This document shows positions 37,096-49,493 of a DNA stretch of 64,000 nucleotides, one piece after another (within the stretch, counting starts at the first letter, position 1; each line of letters starts with the position of its first letter). Under the pieces are notes generated by a model. It did no database searches. It saw nothing but the letters and a program-made list of their open reading frames with translations, and was not told the DNA's origin. This DNA comes from Paramecium pentaurelia. Its lineage: Eukaryota; Ciliophora; Oligohymenophorea; Peniculida; Parameciidae. The position numbers were made by a program, and so were the translations under genes. The DNA lies in NCBI GenBank assembly GCA_905183005.1, contig CAJJDO010000006.1, positions 356,035 to 420,034 on the forward strand, given 5' to 3'.

Positions 37096-37806
37096 ATGAA
37101 AGTTAATAAAAATTTATAAGATGCTATTCTTAATCTGAATTCTTTAAGTATTCCAAGGACTGAGATAGTTATTGGAAGAATCTTCAGCAAACCAGGATAA
37201 TTATATAAAGATTTATTTACTGAGGATGAGATTAAGAAATTTTAGAATAATCTGAATATTAATGAATAACAATTAGCAAATATCGTTAATGCATTCAATT
37301 TTGTTTTAATGCATGTTGTTGCAGAAAGAAATTTAAGTTAAGTTGAAGAAGTACTTGGATAAAATGGAATGGTATTATATTATTCTATATGTTAATAGTC
37401 TTAAGATCATATTGAAGTTTTTAGACAATAATGGATACAATATGGTAATGAGTATTCAATTAGAATAAGAGAAAAGCCAATAGCTGTTCAAGATGTATTA
37501 CATTCTTTTAATTGGAAAATCAGTTTATAAGTTGATGAATCAAGATTACCATAAAAAAGTATATATATTAAAATATGAATTACAGATGTAGCAAATTTTA
37601 TGAATGTTGATGGAAAAATTGAAGATGCTAATGATCTATATTCATTTGATGCAAGAAATCCAGCTACAACCTTTGTATTTGAAACCAAACCTTCTGGAGA
37701 AACTAATAAAGTCGATAAATTTAGTATAAAGTTTTAGAAGGCTTAGGTTCAAGAATTATTTGAACAATTAGAAAGTATTTAAGAAAGTTTAGATAAATTA
37801 ATTTGA
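37096..37806 (+). CDS. COMM-domain protein (COMMD family)
   Basis: 218 aa with two 27-nt introns. The N-terminal part is helical (LFTEDEIKKFQNNLNINE, ANIVNAFNFVLMHVVAERNL). The C-terminal ~90 aa form a COMM domain: VLHSFNWKISLQVDESRLPQ with the invariant Trp, a strand TTFVFETKPSGETNKVDKFSI and a final helix VQELFEQLESIQESLDKLI. COMMD proteins join into a ring that works with CCDC22/CCDC93 (the CCC complex) in endosomal recycling. Which human COMMD it matches is not certain. Both introns are multiples of three; the second contains a TGA and is certain, the first is inferred from its ends. Confidence 0.8.
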
Positions 37807-38274
37807 TAATATTATTATCATAGTTATTAATTTATAAATTATTAAATAAAATATAATCAATACATATACATATTTAAAGAATATATGAATTAAATATGTC
37901 TTTTATCAAAATACAATAAAAAATATATAGAACTTTGAAGACTTAAAAACTATTTATTATCTGAACTATAATATTTAAATATTATAAAGTATAGATATTT
38001 GTTTTAGTTATTATTTTTCGTCATATTAGAGTTATTAATTGTAAAATTGCTATTTATTTATTTCTAGTCCAGTCTATATAAAGATAAGGTAAGAAGAAAG
38101 TAAAATAGAATTAATAAGAGACTAAGAAAATCTTTAGTATTTATTTGTATCACAAGTTTAATATAAGAAAGGAATGATGTCATTCAATCCCATAATTTAA
38201 GAATTTATATTATATAGAAGGCTAATAACATTTTTTTCAAAAATATCGATTATTATGATATTTTATTATTTCAT
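37807..38274. other. Convergent intergenic region, nothing recognised
   Basis: About 470 bp between the convergent COMMD and calcyphosin-like genes. No coherent coding frame or repeat found. Confidence 0.45.
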
Positions 38275-38960
38275 TCATAACTTCCATGCCATTTTCATCA
38301 ACAATACAAAGTGCTCGTCGTTGTCAACAGAGGCTGATACTGCAGCATAATAATCAAGCCATTCTTAATAACTTAATTATCCATTTCTGTCTACATCTCC
38401 AAAATTCACTAAAAATTCATCCAAAACTTGATTTTCAGACATTTATCCATTCTTAACTTTTGGATGTAACTTAGTATTGTATACTCCTCTTTGTATAATT
38501 ATTAAATTCAATACTTTATATCATCAACAGTTATCTTTCCATCTCCTGTTTTATCAAACCTTTTGAATGCTTAATCTACTATTGCCTTTCTGGTTGGGTT
38601 AAGTTATCCCTAATTTAATGGTTATCTTTCTTACTCTTATGGCAACTAAGAATTCATCAAAATCAATTGTTCCACTTCTATCTCTATCCATGGCGGCGAA
38701 TAAAATCTTACATTATTTATTTATCTACATCAATTTCATTCCATGATAGTTGAACACCATTCTCAGCTAATCCAACCTTTAATTCATTCTTATCTAATTT
38801 TCTATTTCCATCATATGAGTCCAAACACCTAAAACATATTCCCAAACTTCTAATTGTCTTTGTCCCTCTTGCATTCAAAGCATCTCTAACTCTCTTCAAC
38901 ACTGTCTAAATTATTGAATTATTTACAGATATTTGCAGCTTCTTATTATTATCTATTCAT
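38275..38960 (-). CDS. Calcyphosin-like EF-hand protein
   Basis: 195 aa, four introns (25, 22, 25 and 26 nt), two with AAG acceptors. The layout is that of calcyphosine/CAPSL: LLKRVRDALNARGTKTIRSL (the x-RG-x-x-I-x-x-LG signature), DSYDGNRKLDKNELKVGL, MDRDRSGTIDFDEFLVAI, FDKTGDGKITVDDIK and VDRNGQLSYQEWLDYY. Four EF-hands are present; the second and third loops look fully Ca2+-competent. CAPSL-type proteins are widespread in ciliated and flagellated cells. The start follows MNRQQQEAANI; the first intron joins this to LLKRV. Confidence 0.9.
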
Positions 38961-39033
38961 TATTTTAATATCTAAATTATTAAAACTATCTCATATATAT
39001 ATATATATGTTTATCAATATTAAATATATTTTA

Positions 39034-39240
39034 TCAATATACATCTTAAATGTATTTATTATTCTTGCTCTTTAAATATTTTCTAATTTCCTCTTTCTTA
39101 ACTCTTTTCTCTTTTTAATTAGCAATGACTAAACCATGATTTTCTAATCTGACCTTTTCAGGAAGCTTTGATTATAGAGATTTTTATGATTTTTATCCTT
39201 AGTTATTTTTATAAGTTGAAGCTCCAGAAATTTTGTTCAT
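39034..39240 (-). CDS. Small basic hypothetical protein
   Basis: Intronless, 68 aa, from ATG 39240 (MNKISGASTYKNNQGQ) to TGA. Lys/Glu/Gln-rich, with a C-terminal basic helix (KEKRVKKEEIRKYLKSKNN). It lies in tandem between the larger channel and calcyphosin-like genes, 132 bp downstream of the channel stop. No family recognised. The protein-like composition supports it, but it could be a chance ORF. Confidence 0.5.
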
Positions 39241-39372
39241 GTAACTTATATTTAAATTATCAAATAATCAATTATTATTCAATATATATATAGGAATATA
39301 AATTCTTTCATAAAATTATTGAATTAATTAAATAAATATATAAATTATAGTTTTTCAAGACTTGAATTAATA

Positions 39373-42300
39373 TCAGTAGTTATTTTTTCTATATTATTAT
39401 CTTTTATATTTTTCTATTATTCTATCCTTATTATATTAAGGATAGTAGGAATTTAAATTACATGCTTATTCAAATGTATTATGAAATTATTCCTCATTTA
39501 ATGGACTATTCTCATGATATTATTTATAAGTATCAGTTTTTATCTTGAAATCATGTTTTTGAGTTGTATCATGTTTAGTGTCTTCTCTAATTTTTTAACT
39601 CTCTGTTCTGATTGAAATTGTGTATCTCTAACTTCTTGATCTACTTTACATAGATAATTATTTAGAAGTATATGAACCTTCCTTTAAATTATTATTATTT
39701 TTCTCAGTCTCATTCATTTCACTAACAGATGGTATAGCTTAAAGTGGATTTTTTATAGATTTTGTATTTGTATAACTAGTACCAATCAAAGATTTCTTTT
39801 TTCTTTCTTACGCAACAAATAAACTATCCTCTACAACTCCTTTTTAAAATGTTTATTTGTCTTCTTAATAAAGTAAAGGTGGAGACCCAGTTGGTATAGG
39901 AGAAATTCCAATACTACTCTAAGGGATATTCCCACTACTTGATTGACTACTTGATTTATGTTAATATTATTATTATTAATAATGCTATTATTACTACTAC
40001 TATTATTATTGCTATTATCTTTATCCAATAGAATGATTAGAATATTTATCAGAATCTTATTATTTTGATATTTTTCTTTTTGGATACTCTTTCAAAAATA
40101 CATTAAAAGAACTCTATGATAATTAAGAACTGGGTAATTATTATACCTTAACTGGAATACCACTAATTTTATCAATTTAAGAGTCATTAGATTTATATCC
40201 AGATATGGATTTCTGAAATTTAGATTCCTCATCTGAATGAACACTAATAGAATTTAAAGATCTTGATCTTTTCCTAAATCTGACATTTTTTGATTATTAA
40301 TGTTATTATTATTATTATTATTGTTATTGTTATGATCTATGAGTATTATGAGTAGGTTCTTAATATCTAATATCTTGAGTTTGTTTGGTTTAGTGAGTTC
40401 TTTCAATTTGACTAGGATTAGGTTCCTCTTCTTCAGAGGAAAAAGAGTAATTATTTTCTTAAAATAAAGAAACAGCATCTTCAAATAATCTTTATCCAAA
40501 TTTAGCATTAGTAGTTCTTCTACTATTACGATGAAATAAAATTCTTTTGTTTGGAACTGAAAACAAATGTTTTGTTAATAAAATCTATTTGTTGATGATT
40601 AAATGTAATCTATGACATTAATCTATGTCATGATCAGTTTCTCCACATCCCAAACATTTAACCCCCAAATCTAATTTCTAATTTTGGAATGTCCATTAAT
40701 CGATGATCATTCTATAAGTTTACTATTTTACATAATATATTACATAATCACCAGGGTGAGATTGAAGTATGTCTAAAAACATTTACTTAGATAAGTAAGA
40801 AAAAGAACATGCTGTATCAGTTTTAATACTGTATGGATGCACATTGTTCATAAAGAATGGACCATGTCCAAATATGTCTCCTTATTTCATTTTTCCTATA
40901 TAATATTTTCTGTCTTAGAGATCTACAAACATCTCAGCTTCTCCACTAACTAATTAATATAATGCAATCCCATCATGAGTTCCATTTTCAATGACATAAG
41001 AATTTGGAGCCACTCTGTATTCTTGAACACTTTTAGTCAAATCTAGTAAACATTCTTAACTAAAATATCTATAGAATATATGAATGCTAGTAATGAATTA
41101 ACCATATAAACAAATTTATATTTCTTCTTTTAAATTTGGACTTAAACAATTAATAATTTTATTTTCATCAACAATTCGAAACTTTTCTTCTTATGTCCAC
41201 AAATTCTATAAGTATTATCTCACTCTAAATTGCAATGATTATTCGAAATTCTTTCTTTACATATATCTATTTATGATAGCCATATTTTCATTGATTTTCT
41301 CATCAAACTTATTCATTTCAGTAATGATCATACCTATTGTATTGATTGAATATGCAAAGACAACACTTGCAATAAACATAGTACAAACACAAAATAAAGC
41401 TTCTTCATGATTAGCTGGTGTCAAATCTCCATATCCTACTGTAGTCATAGTCATAACGGACCAATAGATTGAATAACTATAAAGAGCGAACCAAGAATCT
41501 TCAACTATTCCTGCTTTATTAATCCAATTATTTTAATTGTTTTATGCTACTACATACCATAGACATCCAAATACATGGGCATATAAAAATACTGTTCCTA
41601 TCACACTCAAAAAACGATATCCAATAACGAACCTTGGATTACTTAATAATCTTCCTTCTAACGAATGATATACTCTATTTAATGCATTAGATCTTAGAAA
41701 TGATAAACAATTCACTATTTTTATTATTGTATTATCAGTTTCAAATGATTATATTAAAATTATATTGACGAATATTGGTATTATTGATATTAAATCAACA
41801 AAAAAGTATTTCCTTAAATATCTTCTAGCAACTCTTTATTATTTTGTAACTACTTCTCCATTTTCATAGTATCCTGTTCTAAATCCTAAAACTATATCAA
41901 ATGAATAATATATAAACATCATAATTAGAATAATTTAGGAATTTTCTTTTTCAGAAATGAAAAACCAATTCAAAACATCTAAATTGAAACATATTTGAAT
42001 TGATAATTGAAATAAAGATGCTAAAGTCATAAAAAACTTTAATAACTCCCAAATAAATAAAAAATTTCCTTGAGGATCTATTGTTTCATTTTTTAACTTA
42101 TCAAAAATCACTTAAATTTTACAAACACTAAAATATGTCTTAAGTGCAATAAATGCTTTCATACTCTCAATTCTCTTCAATACTTTTTTTTATTTAGATT
42201 TATCATGAATCCTAATAAAACTATTATTGTTATATTTCTCATTGCAATTGTTGATATCTGAACTCAAATCCTAAATTAATTACAATTGTTATTTCTAAAT

Positions 42301-42831
42301 TTTCTTTGCAAATGGTGATAATAACTTTATTTTTTGTATGAATTTTTTAGCCAAATGCATTCTATTAGTTATTTTCGAAAATATTTTTGAGAAATGTTTA
42401 CTTTTTCTTTTTGGAGATTTGGATGATTAAATCGCTGGACTAATCACAGTTTTACTTTTTCTATGATCATCTGGATCCCCTAATTTCTTTAATTCTATAT
42501 TTGGACTATCACAAGGTATTAAATCATCCCTAAGAGATTGTTTCAAAGGTGATACTTCAGATAAATCTAAACTATTCCGTCGAATCTATTAAGAAGACTT
42601 ACTTCCTTTACTCTTGTTTTCTTTATGACTATCAGGAAAAGTCTTGTGTTGGATCGCTTGATCTGGTTTAATTCCTTCAAAATCAATAAAAGCTAATATC
42701 TACTCTTCATTTGGTCTCCTAACTTACATCAAATTCTAATTATTGAGTTCATTAAGATAGTGATCGAGACCGTTCTGATTACTATCTCCTGACATGTTGA
42801 TTGAACCAGAACTTACAGGTTGTAAATTCAT
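39373..42831 (-). CDS. K+ channel with cyclic-nucleotide-binding domain (EAG/HCN-like)
   Basis: 1,152 aa with no intron, unusual here. The N-terminal ~300 aa are Ser/Lys-rich and cytosolic. Six transmembrane segments follow, with RYLRKYFFVDLISIIPIFV (S2-S3 region), a weakly charged S4-like KIVNCLSFLRSNALNRVYHS, and a pore loop SVMTMTTVGYGDLTPA whose GYGD filter indicates K+ selectivity. A C-linker leads to a cyclic-nucleotide-binding fold (SYVIENGTHDGIALYQLVSG, MKQGDIFGHGPF). The Arg that normally contacts the cyclic phosphate is not obvious. A CGETDHDIDQCH zinc-knuckle-like patch and a ~350-aa Gln/Ser tail with mixed CAA/TAA/TAG runs (about 39961-40025 and 40305-40335) end the protein. Such channels shape ciliary membrane potential in Paramecium. 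Confidence 0.92.
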
Positions 42832-42879
42832 TATTTTATTTATAAAATGTAAACTTGGGATTCTGAATTACCACATACT

Positions 42880-43620
42880 ATGCAATAGAAGTTGAGTTTA
42901 TTATTAGAATAACGTTAAAATCTTAAAGAATAGGAGAGTCAATTGAAATAAAAGGACTTATTATTTGCTCATAAGAAATCATTATCAAAATTGCAAAATC
43001 AAAATTAACAGACAGTTGAAACACTTTTAGAAAATGAAAAAACTGAATTAATTGACATTTTTGATTAAGAATTAATAACTTAGAATTCAAGAAGATATTC
43101 TTCTAGAAGAATGCCTACCTTAGAATAATCAGCTATATCATTTCAAGAGTAATCAGCTGTATTTCACAAATCAACTAAAACTAATAGATCAGCATCAACT
43201 AATTTATCATATTTTAATACATAATCTCCTTAAAGATTATCTAAATTTAAAATTGATAACAATACAAGTCGAATACAAGATCAAGATTAAACTATTAAAC
43301 AACTCCAATCCATAGTTGCAGAACAATAAGAAAAGTCTCTCATTTAAAATCAAGAGATTTAGATATTAAAAGAAAAAAACTAAACATTAATAAGATAGTT
43401 AGAGATTAGTGAAAAAAATTTCATAAAATTTTAAAAATAAACTGATTTATTTAAAGAAAATCTAGTAGAGAAATTGAAGTCTTATGCTCAAAAATTAGAG
43501 GTGTTAAATGAGAATGAAGAAAAAATCATAATAATGCAGAAGGAGAATGCAAGATTAAAATAAGAAAAGGAGGAGTTACTCTTTCTGATGAGGAATAACA
43601 ACATTGGAGCCAGAAAATGA
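42880..43620 (+). CDS. Coiled-coil protein of unknown function
   Basis: Intronless, 246 aa. A first coiled coil (MQQKLSLLLEQRQNLKEQES), then a Ser/Arg/Gln linker (NSRRYSSRRMPTLEQSAISF), then a long second coiled coil (TIKQLQSIVAEQQEKSLIQN, ENLVEKLKSYAQKLEVLNEN) ending NNNIGARK. It starts 49 bp from the divergent channel gene. No family recognised; a scaffold or centrosomal-type role is possible but not shown. Confidence 0.75.
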
Positions 43621-43644
43621 CCGAATTAATTTATTTATTTATAT

Positions 43645-44370
43645 ATGGATACAACTACAGCACATAACTAACCTTAAATTGAAACATTTGAATCTAAATT
43701 GATTACCATACAAGGAACTTCTTCTCTTCCTAATGAACATGTTTACCGTATACGAAAAACATTGCATCCATAAACTACTGCTAACTAGTTTCATTTGAGC
43801 AAAACTTTAAATTCATCAGTTAACAGTGTTAACCAACTCTGTCATATCTGCAATAAACATACTTCAGCATCTACAACTAAATATTGTGCTTGTTAGGATA
43901 GATAATATCATTTATTATGTCTAATAACTCACATAAAATTAGAATATAAATAAGGTAATGGAATTATGTAGTGCCCTTATTGCAATTTGTATTACCCCAC
44001 TGTTTTACAAACTAAGTAGTTATTAATTTAAATTAGCTTATCATATCAAAACCTAACAAAGAAGTAACTACTAGTATATGCCTCTGCTTTCTTAATTTTG
44101 CTATTATTAATAATCGTTGAGGTGACCATAATGATAGCAATGAATCTCCATCTTCCCTTCTATCTCTTTTTATCCATTCTCATAACAATAGAACTGCTTA
44201 TTTTACTTAGATTAATACGAAAAACAATAATGGTCGCTCGAATTGTAAGATTTTCTCTTAAAGAATATTAATATTGTGATGAAATTATTTAATCATAGTA
44301 CGCTGAAAATTCCTTTAGAATAATATCAGCACTCAAAAATAATAAAGCCGAGTAATTGTTTACCGAATGA
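43645..44370 (+). CDS. RING-CH (MARCH-type) membrane E3 ubiquitin ligase
   Basis: Intronless, 241 aa. The zinc ligands read CHICNKHTSASTTKYCACQD, then HLLCLITHI and CPYC: the C4HC3 RINGv pattern of MARCH proteins (C-x2-C, C-x-C, H-x2-C, C-x2-C). Two transmembrane helices follow (VYASAFLILLLLIIVEVTI and LPFYLFLSILITIELLIL), and a short basic cytosolic tail. MARCH enzymes ubiquitinate membrane proteins for endosomal sorting or ER degradation. The ATG is 25 bp after the stop of the preceding coiled-coil gene, on the same strand. Substrates unknown. Confidence 0.85.
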
Positions 44371-45262
44371 AAATATTATATTACTTATATTTTATTTATA
44401 AAATTTGAAATTCATATTATAATCTTGTTTAAATTTAAATTAGAGTTTTTATCAGAATTTTAATATTAATAATACTCTGTATATATATTAAAATACTTTA
44501 ACTACTATCTATGATATTATAAAATAATAAAGTATTACAAATAGATTAAATAAACTTAAAAGTAGATGTATAAATTAATTCAAGAATAATTAAATTATTT
44601 AAATTTACTAAACTATGGAAAACAATAACTAATGAACTTTTTATCATAAAATACTTTCAAACTATCATTTTTTAAATTTAACTTATAAATAATTTTGAAT
44701 ACTAATCTAAGGATAATTCAAAGTCTTTAAATTCACATCATATATGATCCATAAAATATATAAATTTATTAATCGGTGATATTACGCTAATTTAAATTAA
44801 GTAAAGTATTTTATAAAATTTAAACCATAAAAAAATTATTTTAAAGCAAATCTAATATTTTATGAGACATTTATAAATATAATAAAAAAATTTGACTATT
44901 TTCAAAGAAAAATCAGCTCAGTCTTTGATTTATGATTTTAGTTTTTATTTGTTTATCTTATCATAAAAAATAAATAAAATTAGTATTTTAAGAATTGAAA
45001 TTCAATTTTTAAATAATAAACTTCAGTTGATTAAAGATTTATCAATGATTTTAAGTTAATTCAACAATCTTTGCTAAAATTCAATTTAATTTTAATAATT
45101 TACTTTTTTGAATTTTCACATGACCTTTTAAATTAATGAATTTAATTACTTAGTATAGATATTGTTATTATTATATAATGATATATATTAAAACTTGAAT
45201 TATAATGTGAAAATTTCAAGTTTATTTATATTTTATTGATATAATATAATTAATTTAATCAT
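44371..45262. other. Long AT-rich intergenic region
   Basis: About 890 bp between two plus-strand genes, among the longest gaps in the window. Very high A+T with short homopolymer and dinucleotide runs. I found no coherent frame, tRNA-like fold or internal repeat. Confidence 0.5.
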
Positions 45263-46324
45263 ATGACAGATAGAGAGGAATCTATGAAATATTATCACTC
45301 AAGAGAATCAGAAAATGATGAATAAAGAAAGCCTAGTTTTGCAATGATGAGCATTGTTATAAATTAACCACATCCAGTATGTATTACAATGCTATTTTTT
45401 ATGCTAAAAACATAGATTTCAATGGAGTTAGCCAACAAAAATCAAATGATATTGAATAAAAACATGGTCCTTTGGTATAAAAGTAAAAAATTATAAAAAG
45501 TTAACTGATAAATAAAAATGTTTACCATTAGTAAAAAAAGAAATGAGTAGAGAGGAAATTGATGAACAAGAAGGAAAAGTTCGAAAATTAAGAAGTCCTT
45601 CAAGCGTAGCAGAAATTAATGATTAAAAATCAAATAGAAGTTAATCAAGTGCAAGGAGTGGTAAGAGTGCAAAGCCAATGAGTATTCAAATAATCAATGA
45701 AGAGCCTAAGAAGAAATAAATAAGAAGAATGAATAGCAAAATTAAATAAAGGTTTTAAAAAAAATAAAATATCAAATAAACATCTGCAATTTAGAAATTC
45801 GTTTCTTAATTTATTGAAGGATGGGCATTCTCAATTTTAATGGCTATAGTTACACTTTATGCACTTTTTGGAGATGATATAAGAATTTTAACAGTTAATA
45901 AAGATCAAGATGATATCTTCTTTATTCTTACAATAATAAGCATGTCTTTTTTTACAATAGAAATAATTCTAACATCAATAGCAAATCCAAATTATATTCT
46001 AAATGTAATTAATTAAGAGCTAAGATTAGTTTTATTTTTTTCTTGATGTAATATCGACTGCTACAATGATTTTAGATATTGGATGGATAACAGATTTATG
46101 GTATGGAGATGAAGGAGATATAGGTAATGCTGCTACAATCAAGGCTTTGGGTAGAGCATCCAGGGTTGCAAGAAAAGCTGCAAGAGTCATTAGAATTATT
46201 CGTCTAGTAAGGCTAGTAAAATTATACAAACATGCTAGACAATAGTATGAAAAGGATTAATAAAGAAAAATTCTTTAAGAAATATTAAAATAAAATAGAT
46301 TATTAAGTGATGAGAACTAAAGAC

Positions 46325-46381
<57 letters not shown>

Positions 46382-48662
46382 TTAATTCATAATCTCAAAA
46401 ATAAATTTATGTTCAAAGAAATCAATCTTTTCCATCTCCTCCTGCATCTCGTAGTCATTAATATAAAAATAATGATGATAAATAAGAGTAGAGTGAATTA
46501 TAATAGTAAATTAAGGATACTTGTAAACCATTTTTAGGTTAAATTTAATAATAATAGAATTCTTAATAAAATAATTAAGTAAATAGTTCTTAATTATCTG
46601 CTATATCAATCTAATAAGGATAATAATCTGATTAAAATGCATAAGGAAATAATAGTAGTAGTGATTAGTTAAGATAAAGTCAATAATCTCTATAGCAATC
46701 TCAAAATGTTCAAGAAAGTAATGTGGGTTCTCGATTGTCTGATTTAGTAATGAGAAGAGTCATTACGATAATTTTAGCAATATTAATTAGTATACCAGTA
46801 TTAACTTTAGATACTTATTAAGAAACAATAAATTCTTATGATTCTGGTATTTTTAGAATTGGTTAATTTAGAAATGATCAAAAACTTGTAGAAATCTTAA
46901 CAATGCAATATGTTCAATTTCATTAGGATGAGCTTTTTCCAATTTTAGCTGTTTTTGTTATAAGAAACGATGTAACAGACAAATTTCCAAAATTAAATGA
47001 AACAAATTTTTAAGTATTCAATTATTCTCAAAATTCTGATTGGTTTTAATCTACAAACCAAAATATTGATTAATATAGATTCTCTGATAAACAATATTAT
47101 GCTGCAATAGATACAGATAATAAATTAATAACATGTTCAGTTGGTGATTTAGTTGATTACAATTAAACAAATGCTATTCTCTCAATATTTTAGACATTAT
47201 TTGTATGTATAGTATTGGCTTCGAGTGCCATTTTGTTTAATAAAAATGTGAATGAATTGGTTATTGAACCTATAGAAAAAATGATGGAAAAGATAGAATT
47301 AATTGCTTAGAATCCTTTGGAAGCAGTAAACATAGAGGAGTAAGAGGATTTGATAATGGAGAGATTAGAATAGGATGAAGATCATGAAAAGATAAAGGAA
47401 AAGTATATTGAGAAATAAATGGAAACATATATTCTTTAAAGATTGATCATGAAAGTTGGAGCTTTATTAGCTGTTGGATTTGGAGAAGCAGGATCAGAAA
47501 TCATAGCAGAAAACATTAAGAAAGGAGGGAGTGTAGATCCAATGCTTCCAGGTAAGAAAATAATGGCTATATTTGGTTTTTGTGATATTAGAAATTTTAC
47601 TGATGCAACAGAAGTTTTATAAGAAGAAGTAATGGTATTTGTTAATGAAATTGCTGAGATTGTACATTCAACAGTTAATTAATATGGAGGATCAGCAAAT
47701 AAAAATATTGGAGATGCTTTCCTATTAGTTTGGAAATATTTACCTATGGAATATCATCCAAATCCACAAAATCCTTAGAAGTTGATTGTGAAAACAGATC
47801 ATCATATAAAATAAAAAGGAGATATGGCAGTGTTGGCTTTTTTAAAAATAATTACTTCAATATCAATTTCAAAGAAATTAGAGAAATACAAGAAGCATAC
47901 TGGTTTGAATGCAAGAATGAAAGATTATTCTGTTAAAATGGGATTTGGATTACATATGGGATGGGGTATTGAAGGAGCAATTGGTTCGTCTTTTAAAATA
48001 GATGCTTCATACTTGAGTCCAAATGTTAATATGGCATCTAGATTAGAAGCTGCAACTAAATAATTTGGTTCGATTATATTAATTAGTGGGATTTTAAAAT
48101 AATATTTGACTGAAGAATGCCAAAAATAATTAAGATAAATAGACATTGTGACAGTGAAAGGTAGTGTAGAACCAGTTGAAATTCATACTATTGATATGTC
48201 AATAAAGAATTTGATACAAAAGACAAAAGATCTAAAAGATAAATTTGACACAAGTAAGATGAATCAGAAAGAATAAAAACAATTTCGAGTTCTTAGTCGA
48301 TTCAAAAGAGAATAATTACAAAAGGATGTTTTAAAAGACAAAGTTAATGTTGTAAGTTAATTTCTTACTGATGAAGAACTAGTTTATTCAAGAGAACCTT
48401 TTACAAAAGTAATTTATTTATATATCTTTAGGAATTCTATTAAACTTGGAAAGAAGGGTTTTAACATTATATTAAAGGAACATGGGATAAGGCTTAATTA
48501 ATATTCTAAAAAACTTTGGTATTTTGATTATAATAAACTTTAAAGAGCATGATTCCTGAACATAAAGACGGTCCATCAAATACTCTTTTAGATGTGATAC
48601 ATTCTAATGGTGGAAAGGCTCCACATGATTGGAAAGGATATAGAGAGCTTACAGAAAAATGA
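45263..48662 (+). CDS. Class III nucleotide cyclase with voltage-sensor-like N-terminal region
   Basis: 1,087 aa, introns of 35, 26, 25, 23 and 27 nt. N-terminal membrane segments (FIEGWAFSILMAIVTLYALF, FFILTIISMSFFTIEIILTS, FYFFLDVISTATMILDIGW) lead to an S4-like helix with repeated Arg/Lys (RVARKAARVIRIIRLVRLVK, about 46160-46220). A polyglutamine/Ser linker follows, then a membrane helix (MRRVITIILAILISIPVLTL), an extracellular region of ~130 aa (Cache-like position), another helix (ILSIFQTLFVCIVLASSAIL) and the catalytic domain: IMAIFGFCDIRNFTDA (first metal Asp), NKNIGDAFLLVW (second metal Asp) and NVNMASRLEAAT (transition-state Asn/Arg). All key residues are present, so it should be active. 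Cyclases joined to channel-like modules are known in ciliates. Whether it makes cAMP or cGMP is not clear. Confidence 0.88.
46327..46377 (+). repeat. (TAA)17 polyglutamine tract in the cyclase
   Basis: Seventeen consecutive TAA codons, preceded by CAA at 46324, encode Gln18 between the S4-like helix and the next membrane helix of the cyclase. The tract is pure, so it is likely to be variable in length between strains. Confidence 0.9.
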
Positions 48663-48797
48663 ATGTTTTTTCATTTTTAGATTTATTACTATAAGGATCT
48701 TGATTTTTCAAAGTTTGTTATGTTATTAAATATATGTATTTAAATATTTCATAATGTTGTTTAATTGAAATGAAGAGTGAGTTTTATAATTTATTTA

Positions 48798-49493
48798 ATG
48801 AATTCTCATGCATAACTTAGATAGGACAATAAAAAATCGATTCAGTTTTCTCGACCTTCCTCTAGAAATAATAGTTTTCTGCCTGAAATAGTTTAGACTC
48901 CATCTTAAAATTAATTTCAAAAACAGTAAATGAGCTCAATCTTCAACTCTTCAAAAGGAATGGATTAGCTTAACTTATTCAAAATCTCATAAGTTGAATC
49001 TAACGTAGATCAGATTACATCACGTATGGAAATTTAGCGTAAAGAACTCATTAGAGAAATATTTAGATAAGAAAAGAAGCCTACCGTGCTCAAACCATTA
49101 ATTAAATAATAAGAATCTACACATCGAAGTAGATTAAGAAAAGATGATTAAATCGAAGATTAGTAAACCTAATTAAAAAGTATTCTAAAAAGAAAAAGCT
49201 CAAACAGTAGAGAACATGCTGATATTTTTGATTTCTTTGAGTTAGATAATTCGGATTTAAAATAATAATAATAAAAACCTAATTTCAATAGACTTAAACA
49301 TAGTAAATAGGTTTCACTTTAACCAATTGAAAAAGATGACTATTCTCCTTAAATAAATCCGGGAAAGAAAATAGTTTCTTTTAATAAATAAATTTAAATT
49401 AAAGTAATTGATCCTAACGAGGAAAAACCGAAATCTAATTAAAAAACATTTAGAAGAATGTACACAGTTGCAGATCTTCTAGATAAATCATGA
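48798..49493 (+). CDS. Hypothetical protein with SILK and RVxF-like motifs
   Basis: Intronless, 231 aa. Polar, Ser/Gln/Lys-rich throughout and probably disordered. It has TQLKSILKRKSSNS in the middle and GKKIVSFNKQ (a K-x-V-x-F match to RVxF) about 60 residues later. Those two together are the phosphatase-1 docking pair also seen in the three small genes at 2103-4551, but this protein starts MNSHAQLRQD, without the Met-Gly membrane signal. PP1 binding is inferred from motifs. It is not otherwise alignable with the other three. Confidence 0.65.

Noticed and set aside
40305..40335. Regular trinucleotide array as a possible CRISPR or satellite
   Set aside because: It is a polyglutamine codon run inside the K+ channel gene, with no spacers or larger repeat unit.
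46307..46537. Poly-Asn ORF on the plus strand
   Set aside because: It is the wrong frame of the cyclase's (TAA)17 tract; the true frame reads Gln and continues into conserved domains.
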